Below are positions 7,305-13,329 of a stretch of DNA of 15,138 nucleotides, in pieces. The first letter of the stretch is position 1. The number at the start of each line of letters is the position of its first letter. The position numbers and the translations under genes were made by a program. This DNA comes from CAZDUS01 sp964609375 (lineage in GTDB: Bacteria; Verrucomicrobiota; Kiritimatiellia; CAIKKV01; CAITUY01). The notes below the pieces were generated by a model. It worked only from the letters and a program-made list of their open reading frames with translations. It was not told the DNA's origin and ran no database searches. The stretch lies in contig CAZSSA010000064.1 in NCBI GenBank assembly GCA_964609375.1, forward strand, positions 1 to 15,138, in the 5' to 3' direction.

Positions 7305-9341
7305 CTAATTTTCATTCCTTATCCAAGTCGAATAAGCGTCAAAGCATGAGGATTGGCCGCGGACTCCCATCAGCCCTTCGAGCATGGCGGAGGCGGCCCA
7401 GAGATTCAGCCCGAGTTCCGTGCTGGCGGGTGAGCCATCGGCGTACTTGGCGATCAAGAGGCCGTCGGAGGGACAATAGCGTTCACCGGTCCATCCGAAC
7501 CGGCCATATCCTGTTTTGTCAGGGTATAACTGCAGGCAGTTCCGGGCCCAGACGAGGCTGTCCTGCAAGCGGCTGGCGACGTGCGCGTCGCCGGTCTTGT
7601 CGGCCAGGTATTCCAGGTCCGGTGCGATGAGCAATCCCATCGGATGGATGTGCGGGTTGCTCACGGAGGTGAGGCTGCCGCCGCAGGAGTGCCAGCCGGC
7701 GCTCTTCAGGGGTTCAGCCTCGGGCTTGGCATTAAAGAGGTAGCGCCAGAGGAACTCGTACTCCGCCCCGAGCCGCAGCATGTCGAGGTAACGGTCATTG
7801 CCGGTGGCCTGATGCAGCAGGCGGGCACCGCGGATGAAAGCCAATACGCCTTCCTCGTCATTGCCTTTCCATGCATCCATCGGTGTGCCCCAGACCTCAA
7901 GTTGGCCAACCCCTACGGCATACAGATCCATGGCGCGCTGTGCCGAGTGCAAGTAGCGGCGGTCGCGTGTCAATTCGTAGGCGGCGCACATGGCGGGAAC
8001 CCACCAGCATCCGGCAAAACCTTCCCAGTCCGCCACGGCGACGCGGTCCACCTCGTAGGCGAACCCGTAGTGGCCGTCATCGCGTTGCAGTTTGAGCATG
8101 GTTTCCAGCGCGGCCAGGGCCGGCCGGGTCCATGCCGTCACGGATGTGCCTGTCCGGGTCTGGGTCAACCAGGCGGCCTGAAGCAGGTAGTAGGTGGCTT
8201 CGGCGTTCGTATAGGCGGAATGCCGGTCGCGGTTCAGGACGACACTCCACCAGCAGTTGACGGTCGGGTTTCCGCTCTCCGTGAAGGCATCGAAAAAAAG
8301 GCCATTGGCCGGGTTTGTGTTGGCGGCAATCTTGTTAAGGGCGAGCTGTGCGGTTGTGACCCACTCCGGATTGTTGAGGCGGAAGCCTGCCTGAAGCAGA
8401 GGGTACGCCACGTTGGCTCCTCCAACCCAGGCGATGGCTCTGCCGCCCACCTTGCGGTAGAGCGGTTGGTCCGGTAGACCCTTGACCTGCACGCCCTGAA
8501 ACACCTGCCGGTCTCCGGCCCAGGAATCCCTGACGATCGTATCCGCAATGGCCTGGATGCAGGTGGCGGTGTCGCTTGTTGACGAAGGCGGCTGATGGTA
8601 GAGGGGGTAGAGTTCGCGGAGGATCTTAAAGGCGACATGACGGCCGGTATTGTTGCCCAGGAAGAGATCGATATCGAAATTAAGGTCCGTGCCGGCAGGC
8701 AGGTAATCCTCCGTAGGTTCGCTGAACAGGTCCTTGTTCACAAAGGTGTAAGGCGCATTCCGGTAGCCGATTGAGACGCCAACCGTGCCGGGCAGTTCGG
8801 CGACCAGGCCCGTGCGGATGAGTCTGCCACTGGCGTTCAGGTAGGGTGGGGCCGCCAGGGCGAGATGTCCACCATCTGGAAGCAAGGCCATGGCCACGGG
8901 GGCTGCCGCGCGGTCTGTTCGCATTCGCCAGGCGCGGGAGCAGGAGGTGTCATTGCTTTCCGTGTCCGTGAGGTTTGGGAAATGCCCCGGTCCGGATACC
9001 GGTAGATTGTTGTCGCCGAAAAGAACGCCGGGCAGAATGTGGAAGGCGTTTCCGGATGAACTTTCCGGAGACAAGAGCAGTTCCACGCGGACTGTACGGT
9101 TTGTTGTGATGGAGATGCGGAGGCGTTGGTGGCCGGTTTCGTTGTCGCGGGTGATCTTCAAGGCGGCAATGGCGATGTTGACCCCGTCGGCTTCCGCACG
9201 CCAGACGTTGCCGACCGCATGGAAGCGGAGCATGGTTCCGTTGTTTAGACCAGGCGTCCATACCCAGGCAACGAGCAATCCGCACATTTTGTTTGAAGCT
9301 ACGCGCAAGGCCCCGTCAAAGGATATAGTCCAGTCATTCAT
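7305..9341 (-). CDS. Two-part protein: N-terminal beta-rich region plus alpha/alpha-barrel (six-hairpin glycosidase-like)
   Basis: 678 aa with no signal peptide. Residues about 1-230 are beta-rich and open immediately in strand (MNDWTISFDG). Residues about 255-665 are helical with the paired-helix texture of an (alpha/alpha)6 toroid: TNAEATYYLLQAAWL, ALAALETMLKLQRDDGHYGF, AVADWEGFAGCWWVPAMCAAY, RRYLHSAQRAMDLYAVGVGQ and RLGAEYEFLWRYLF. Conserved-looking acidic or aromatic candidates are E430, D439, E440, D489 and D495-E497, and a G-W-H-S-C-G-G turn lies near 549-555. This fold covers glycoside hydrolases and polysaccharide lyases. I cannot assign a CAZy family. Only one start is sensible: an in-frame TAG lies eight codons upstream and no other start codon intervenes. 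No Shine-Dalgarno sequence is visible. It is the first gene of the leftward cluster. Confidence 0.65.
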   Translation of the reverse strand: MNDWTISFDGALRVASNKMCGLLVAWVWTPGLNNGTMLRFHAVGNVWRAEADGVNIAIAALKITRDNETGHQRLRISITTNRTVRVELLLSPESSSGNAFHILPGVLFGDNNLPVSGPGHFPNLTDTESNDTSCSRAWRMRTDRAAAPVAMALLPDGGHLALAAPPYLNASGRLIRTGLVAELPGTVGVSIGYRNAPYTFVNKDLFSEPTEDYLPAGTDLNFDIDLFLGNNTGRHVAFKILRELYPLYHQPPSSTSDTATCIQAIADTIVRDSWAGDRQVFQGVQVKGLPDQPLYRKVGGRAIAWVGGANVAYPLLQAGFRLNNPEWVTTAQLALNKIAANTNPANGLFFDAFTESGNPTVNCWWSVVLNRDRHSAYTNAEATYYLLQAAWLTQTRTGTSVTAWTRPALAALETMLKLQRDDGHYGFAYEVDRVAVADWEGFAGCWWVPAMCAAYELTRDRRYLHSAQRAMDLYAVGVGQLEVWGTPMDAWKGNDEEGVLAFIRGARLLHQATGNDRYLDMLRLGAEYEFLWRYLFNAKPEAEPLKSAGWHSCGGSLTSVSNPHIHPMGLLIAPDLEYLADKTGDAHVASRLQDSLVWARNCLQLYPDKTGYGRFGWTGERYCPSDGLLIAKYADGSPASTELGLNLWAASAMLEGLMGVRGQSSCFDAYSTWIRNEN

Positions 9342-9359
9342 CAGCGATAATGCTACATC

Positions 9360-9367
9360 AGTATGCT
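9360..9367 (+). promoter_or_regulatory. AGTATGCT motif, copy 1 (candidate operator)
   Basis: This exact 8-mer is shared with 9472-9479 and 11996-12003. It is nearly self-complementary (AG-y-AT-r-CT). It lies four bases upstream of the possible leftward -10 and overlaps the possible rightward extended -10. Confidence 0.4.
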
Positions 9368-9471
9368 ATCATTGCGCCATAAATTTATAAAGCTGGACCA
9401 TAAGCATTCCATTGAGGGTCATTTTTCTGTCGCAATTTACGGAGGTGCATGGTAAAAGAAAGACAATAACT

Positions 9472-9479
9472 AGTATGCT
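9472..9479 (+). promoter_or_regulatory. AGTATGCT motif, copy 2 (candidate operator)
   Basis: This is the second exact copy of the 8-mer, 112 bp from copy 1 in the same orientation, in the leader of the regulator gene. Its flanks (AACT before, GTG after) partly match those of copy 3 (AACC before). Confidence 0.4.
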
Positions 9480-9498
9480 GTGGTGAGATTATTATTGA

Positions 9499-9516
9499 GT
9501 GATATTGACATATCAC
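9499..9516. promoter_or_regulatory. 18-bp palindrome upstream of the regulator start
   Basis: GTGATAT-TGAC-ATATCAC is a perfect inverted repeat with 7-bp arms and a 4-bp centre. It ends 13 bp before the ATG at 9530 (28 bp before the alternative ATG at 9545). GntR-family dimers bind such short palindromes, and autorepression of the regulator is the obvious suggestion. Binding itself is inference. Confidence 0.5.
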
Positions 9517-9529
9517 ACGACAGATCAGC

Positions 9530-10630
9530 ATGGATGGAAGTATTATGGGTGGAAAAACGAATCTTGAGAGTATTTCGATTAGTTCAGCTAGTCCTGTTCC
9601 GTTCTACCTGCAACTCAGTGCAAATCTGCGGAAGCAGATTTGCAACGGACAAATGCTTCCTGGAACCCCGCTACCCACCGTTCAAGCGATCGCCAAACAG
9701 TGTGGCCTGAGTCAGGCCACGGTCATGCGCGCGATGTCGGACTTGGCGGCGGAAGGGTTGATTGTGACCCGGCGGGGAGCCCGTTCGGTTGTGGCCCCGC
9801 GCCGGGCCGCCAGCACTGAGGTTCTGGTAGGCAATCTGGATCATGCGCCGACCGTCCGCGAGATTTCGTTTTTCAACCAGCTCCTCGAAGGGCTACGTGC
9901 AGGCTATCATGAACCCGAGCGGCGATTCCTGACAACCTATACGAGTTCAGATCCGGTTCATGGAGCGGAGCTGCTTCAGGTGTGCCAGGTGGCGCAAGCC
10001 GACGGGATCGTTGCGTTTCGTCCACGGAATCAGGCCATCACCGCCTTGCAGGAAGTTGCCGGACAGATTCCGGTTGTTTCCCTCTTTTATCCCGTGCCGG
10101 AGGCCCCGGCTGACCTTGTTGAGGCTGATCCCGCTGGTGCCCTGCGGAAGCTGCTGCAGGAACGAATTACGGCGGGGAAACGGCGGTTTTGTTACATTGG
10201 AGCCTTAAGCCATTTTCTCAAGGAACCCAGCGGATCGCCCTACGAATGTATCTACCGTACCGCGATGGAGACCGTTCGGGGTGCCGGACTGGATTGGTCT
10301 GAAATAGATGTGCCGCAGCAGGCAAAGGACAACGAATGGCCGGGTTTCGGCAAGGATATCTCCGATGGAACCGTTCTGGTGGCCGCCCATCCGCGTATGG
10401 CCCTTGCCTGCGAGGGCGATCGTTCGCGCCTGGACATGATCTCGTACACGGAAGCCCGCGGCACGGCGGAACTGGCAGCCGGTCGTATGGATCTGTTGTA
10501 TCTGGGACTGGAGATGGTTGGTGTGGCGGCGGCGGAGTTGCTGCTATCGCGCGTCCGCTCGGGGAACAGTCTCACGGCCCGCACGGTTCGGCTGTCGCCG
10601 AAGGTCATCAAGTCGAACCAGACACTCTAA
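9530..10630 (+). CDS. GntR-type wHTH regulator with LacI-type ligand-binding domain (AraR-like architecture)
   Basis: 366 aa. Residues about 23-92 form a GntR winged helix-turn-helix: PFYLQLSANLRKQI, then LPTVQAIAKQCGLSQATVMRAMSDLAAEGLIVTRRG as recognition helix and wing. Residues about 97-362 read as a periplasmic-binding-protein/LacI-like effector domain (FFNQLLEGLRAGY, QADGIVAFRP, IPVVSLFYPV, RRFCYIG, DGTVLVAAHP). This combination is known from sugar-responsive repressors such as Bacillus AraR, so the ligand is probably a sugar. The start at 9530 gives M-D-G-S-I-M-G-G. The second ATG at 9545 has GGAAG four bases upstream and is an equally good start. It is divergent from the enzyme cluster and converges on the URO-D-like gene with 43 bp between stops, where I see no stem-loop. 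Confidence 0.88.
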   Translation: MDGSIMGGKTNLESISISSASPVPFYLQLSANLRKQICNGQMLPGTPLPTVQAIAKQCGLSQATVMRAMSDLAAEGLIVTRRGARSVVAPRRAASTEVLVGNLDHAPTVREISFFNQLLEGLRAGYHEPERRFLTTYTSSDPVHGAELLQVCQVAQADGIVAFRPRNQAITALQEVAGQIPVVSLFYPVPEAPADLVEADPAGALRKLLQERITAGKRRFCYIGALSHFLKEPSGSPYECIYRTAMETVRGAGLDWSEIDVPQQAKDNEWPGFGKDISDGTVLVAAHPRMALACEGDRSRLDMISYTEARGTAELAAGRMDLLYLGLEMVGVAAAELLLSRVRSGNSLTARTVRLSPKVIKSNQTL

Positions 10631-10673
10631 TATGGCGGGCCAGCCTGCGTACCCTTCCGCTTCCGATGTCCGC

Positions 10674-11930
10674 TTATGCGCCGATCTCGGATCTGGCGAG
10701 TTCAACCCAACGGGCCAGACGCCAAGGCTGCTCGTTAAGCGTGTGGACATCCTTCATGATGATTTCGAGCCGGCACTCCCTGGCCAGGTCAAGGGTTTTG
10801 CGGAGGTCGGCGCGGATGGCGTTCTCATCGAAGATCCCGGTACTGATCAGCGTTGGGCTGGCCTTGCGCGAGAAAACATAATTCCGTCCCAGTTCCCGCG
10901 CCATGATCTCCTGGTCGCACCACGGCGAGATGGAGACGCGTGCCAGATCGGGGAGGCGCTTGACGACATGCCAGCGACCGTGTACCGGTTCGCAGCAGCC
11001 GTAGTAGATCCGTCCGAATTCCTTCGCCAGCTCGAGTTGGTAGGGGAAGATGAACTCCTCGAACTGGGCAGGGCCAACCCCGACGGTCTCCTGCGATTCG
11101 AGCAGCAGCCAGAGATCTTTCGTTCGAGCCGGTGCGCCCTCTGTTAGCCCCGCCTGTGGCAACTGGTGCGTATAACCGACGCTGCCGGAACCGATATAAT
11201 CGTTACGGTTGTTAAGCGTGAGAAGGCCCTCTTTCTCAAGCCACCGGGCAAAGGCCAGGTGATCATCGCGCATAAAGGCCATGAGCCGGTGAACCCCGGC
11301 GGGGTTGTCCATCATGTAGATCATGAAATTTTCGAGGCCGATTAGCTCGATTACCCGGATGGTCATGCCGAAGGTCCACCAATGACTCCCCCGCACCACC
11401 ACCGGAAGGATGCCGCCAAAGACTTCCTCGAGCGCGGCCTTTTTTGATGCGGTGGCGTCGCGATTCACCGTAAAACGGCGGGGGTGGAGCTTGGCGAAAT
11501 CCTTGTCCAAGTCGAGAATCGGCGGGTCCCAACTAGAGGACCCCATGTGCCCGTCATTATCGCCATGGTGCTTAACAATCTCCACCCCGTAGTCGCTGGA
11601 TTTGACTGACCAACCGCAGGTTATCCACGGTTCCACGACATGGTCGTCCCGGAGGACTTCAAACTGCCAGATTTCCGTGCGTAACGCCTGTTCGAGACTG
11701 CGCGCCTGTTTCCCTTCGCATTGCAGGGGGTGCTGCAGAACCGGGTGCGCCTGATCGCGGACGCCCTGCACCTCTGCCAATATCAAGGGGCGGTCCGGTA
11801 TCCCCTCATCCAACTGGTGCCAGAGCCGCCTGCGTTCCAGATTGGCCGGATCCTGTGAAACTTGAGCCTTCCGTTCAGCCAGATGTCTGAGGATGTCAAT
11901 TTCTCTTGGCAAAAAATACGCGGTACTCAT
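10674..11930 (-). CDS. Uroporphyrinogen decarboxylase-like (URO-D superfamily) protein
   Basis: 418 aa, soluble. The overall texture and the C-terminal half fit the uncharacterised URO-D/corrinoid methyltransferase-like proteins common in PVC and other sugar-degrading bacteria. Features are YYGCCEPVHGRW with C312-C313 and H317, then ARVSISPWCDQEIMARELGRNYVFSRKASP, and LEIIMKDVHTL with K393, D394 and H396. The Cys and His residues could form a metal site, as Zn does in MtbA-type methyltransferases. True URO-D enzymes act in haem synthesis, but the longer chain and this context argue against that. In the cluster it could process a methylated sugar or cobalamin-bound methyl group, which is speculative. 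The start is firm because TAG lies in frame directly before the ATG. No good Shine-Dalgarno sequence is visible. It is divergent from the oxidoreductase gene. Confidence 0.75.
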   Translation of the reverse strand: MSTAYFLPREIDILRHLAERKAQVSQDPANLERRRLWHQLDEGIPDRPLILAEVQGVRDQAHPVLQHPLQCEGKQARSLEQALRTEIWQFEVLRDDHVVEPWITCGWSVKSSDYGVEIVKHHGDNDGHMGSSSWDPPILDLDKDFAKLHPRRFTVNRDATASKKAALEEVFGGILPVVVRGSHWWTFGMTIRVIELIGLENFMIYMMDNPAGVHRLMAFMRDDHLAFARWLEKEGLLTLNNRNDYIGSGSVGYTHQLPQAGLTEGAPARTKDLWLLLESQETVGVGPAQFEEFIFPYQLELAKEFGRIYYGCCEPVHGRWHVVKRLPDLARVSISPWCDQEIMARELGRNYVFSRKASPTLISTGIFDENAIRADLRKTLDLARECRLEIIMKDVHTLNEQPWRLARWVELARSEIGA

Positions 11931-11979
11931 CTATTTCATTTCTTGAATGTAGCTGCTGAACAAAAAAGTCAAATGTCTA

Positions 11980-12008
11980 TTGTCAGAAGTAAACCAGTAT
12001 GCTAGTAT
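11980..12008 (+). promoter_or_regulatory. Candidate rightward promoter for the oxidoreductase gene
   Basis: TTGTCA (-35, 11980-11985) is followed by a 17-bp spacer and TAGTAT (-10, 12003-12008). TGc directly before the -10 (12000-12002) makes an extended -10. It matches the sigma-70 consensus at 5/6 and 4/6. The 5' leader to the ATG at 12075 would be about 60 nt. Confidence 0.55.
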
Positions 12009-12016
12009 TCAGTCAA
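11988..12016 (-). promoter_or_regulatory. Candidate leftward promoter for the URO-D-like gene
   Basis: On the minus strand, TTGACT (-35, 12016-12011) is followed by a 17-bp spacer and TTTACT (-10, 11993-11988). TGg precedes the -10 (extended -10 type). It matches the sigma-70 consensus at 5/6 and 4/6. It lies about 60 bp upstream of the ATG at 11930 and overlaps the rightward promoter. Confidence 0.5.
11996..12003 (+). promoter_or_regulatory. AGTATGCT motif, copy 3 (candidate operator)
   Basis: This is the third exact copy. It lies within the -35/-10 spacer of the leftward promoter (11994-12010). It also covers the last seven spacer bases and the first -10 base of the rightward promoter, so one bound protein here could block both. 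Confidence 0.45.
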
Positions 12017-12023
12017 CTGAATA
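12006..12023. promoter_or_regulatory. 18-bp palindrome overlapping both divergent promoters
   Basis: TATTCAGT-CA-ACTGAATA is a perfect inverted repeat with 8-bp arms and a 2-bp centre. It overlaps the rightward -10 and the leftward -35. A related element follows at 12043-12057: TTCAGTCA again, with AGTCA-ga-TGACT as an inverted repeat. It is an alternative or additional operator to the AGTATGCT motif. Confidence 0.5.
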
Positions 12024-12074
12024 AATATTTTGGTATTCGGTTTTCAGTCAGATGACTAATTAAGGGGTTGGGTG

Positions 12075-13280
12075 ATGAAGAAATATCGAATTGGTGTTAT
12101 CGGTGCTGGTGCGAGGGGTGAAACATTTGTCCGGCAGTTGTACGCTGGAACGGAGCGGGCGGAGCTGTTTGGGATATGTGACCGGGATGCCGACAGACTG
12201 GGGAAATTTGTGGAATACTGCGGCCTTTCCGGGGCTAGAACCTTCACGAATTCAGAAGAGTTCTTCGGTCAGTCCGAGATGGATGCCGTTGTCATCACGA
12301 CTCCCGACTTCACCCATCGTGATGTGGCCATTCAGGCTATGCGGGCCGGCAAGCATGTGTATCTTGAAAAGCCTGTAGCCCCTACGAGTGAGCTTTGCCG
12401 GGAGATCATCCGTTGCCAACGCGAGACGAAGCGGACGGTTTTTGTTGGATTCAATATGCGAGCCCTGACGGAGAGCGAACGGCTCAAGCAGATCGTTGAC
12501 AGTGGTATTCTGGGGCAGATCATTCACATTGAGGGGTTGGAGCAGTTGAGTGTGGGGCATAGCGCCTCTTTCATGCGTCGCTTCCATCGCAAGCGCGAGA
12601 ATACCGGAGGGATCCTTAACCACAAGTGCTGTCATGATCTGGACCGCATCATGTGGCTGATCGGGCACCAGCATAAGATCATCAAGGTCGCCAGCTTTGC
12701 GGGCCTAAACGTATTCCAGCCGCAGAAGGCCCCTGCCAAGACCTGTAGCGAGTGTCCGCCGGCCAGCAAAAATCCGTGTGTATACAAGGATGGCGCGGGC
12801 TTTGTATTCCCTGTAGGCGGAAAGGCGCCGATCCACCATCAAGCTTCCGCAGTGTACGGTGCTGACTTGTGCGTGTATAATGATGACAAGGCGATTTTCG
12901 ACAATCAGACGGTCATCCTGGAATGGGACAACGGCATCCGCGGTAACTTCAACCTGCAACTCTTCCAGTCCCGCGGATATCGTGAAACGCGTATTTGGGG
13001 CGAAAAAGGCGTTTTGCATGCTGCCGATGGAAAAATTCGCACTGTGCTTTCGGGAACTGGCGATGTGATCGATCACCATGTTCCGCCGACGGGAGCAGGT
13101 GGTCATGGTGGCGCTGACCCCAAGATGATGGGACGGTTTGTTGCCGCCTTGGATGGCAACGGTTCAGGCGACTCTGGCTTGTCTCAAGGGATGGCGGTAA
13201 CGATAGTGGCCGAGAAGGCTGAACTATCAGCACTCAGTGGCCAGGTGGTGCGGATTGCTCATGAGGAGTATGACGCCTGA
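12075..13280 (+). CDS. Gfo/Idh/MocA-family oxidoreductase
   Basis: 401 aa from the ATG at 12075. A GTG at 12072 is in frame, but AAGGGG at 12062-12067 spaces better to the ATG. The N-terminal Rossmann domain shows G10-A-G12-A-R-G15 and an acidic turn CDRDAD for NAD(P) binding, then VVITTPDFTHRDVAIQAMRAGKHVYLEKP with the family's catalytic-type E98-K99-P100. The C-terminal alpha/beta domain has GGILNHKCCHDLDRIMW, with K184, H187 and D190 as likely substrate residues. A cysteine group C224-x2-C227-x7-C235 forms a loop insert, also known in some relatives. The family oxidises or isomerises sugars and inositols with NAD(P). Here a deoxy, amino or keto sugar is plausible but not shown. It probably heads a two-gene operon with the secreted protein 49 bp downstream. 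Confidence 0.92.
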   Translation: MKKYRIGVIGAGARGETFVRQLYAGTERAELFGICDRDADRLGKFVEYCGLSGARTFTNSEEFFGQSEMDAVVITTPDFTHRDVAIQAMRAGKHVYLEKPVAPTSELCREIIRCQRETKRTVFVGFNMRALTESERLKQIVDSGILGQIIHIEGLEQLSVGHSASFMRRFHRKRENTGGILNHKCCHDLDRIMWLIGHQHKIIKVASFAGLNVFQPQKAPAKTCSECPPASKNPCVYKDGAGFVFPVGGKAPIHHQASAVYGADLCVYNDDKAIFDNQTVILEWDNGIRGNFNLQLFQSRGYRETRIWGEKGVLHAADGKIRTVLSGTGDVIDHHVPPTGAGGHGGADPKMMGRFVAALDGNGSGDSGLSQGMAVTIVAEKAELSALSGQVVRIAHEEYDA

Positions 13281-13329
13281 ATATCGGCTTTTTTTAACGA
13301 AACAGTGATCGCGAGTAGGGAGGACGAAC

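Larger units (their letters stand above)
9342..9529. promoter_or_regulatory. Divergent intergenic region between the enzyme cluster and its putative regulator
   Basis: 188 AT-richer bases separate two divergent genes. It contains two copies of AGTATGCT (9360-9367, 9472-9479), an 18-bp perfect palindrome (9499-9516) and the palindrome ATAAATTTAT (9379-9388). Reading rightward, TGcTATCAT at 9364-9372 resembles an extended -10 for the regulator. Reading leftward, TAGCAT (9355-9350) could be a -10 for the enzyme cluster. I found no convincing -35 for either, so the promoters here are tentative. Confidence 0.5.

Noticed and set aside
7581..8477. 298-codon plus-strand ORF opposite the alpha/alpha-barrel gene
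   Set aside because: It is an antisense shadow of a well-supported coding frame, with no ribosome site or family resemblance.
9505..9510. TTGACA as a -35 for the regulator gene
   Set aside because: A -10 at normal spacing would fall on the start codon region and no matching hexamer is there. The sequence is better explained as the centre of the 18-bp palindrome.
10631..10673. Convergent 43-bp junction, checked for a bidirectional terminator
   Set aside because: I saw no usable inverted repeat or T-run. The 20-bp junction at 3521-3540 likewise shows none.
13275..13295. Possible terminator: GCC...GGC followed by seven T after the oxidoreductase stop
   Set aside because: The stem is only three base pairs with a mismatched interior. 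It is too weak to call, and cotranscription with the next gene is more likely.
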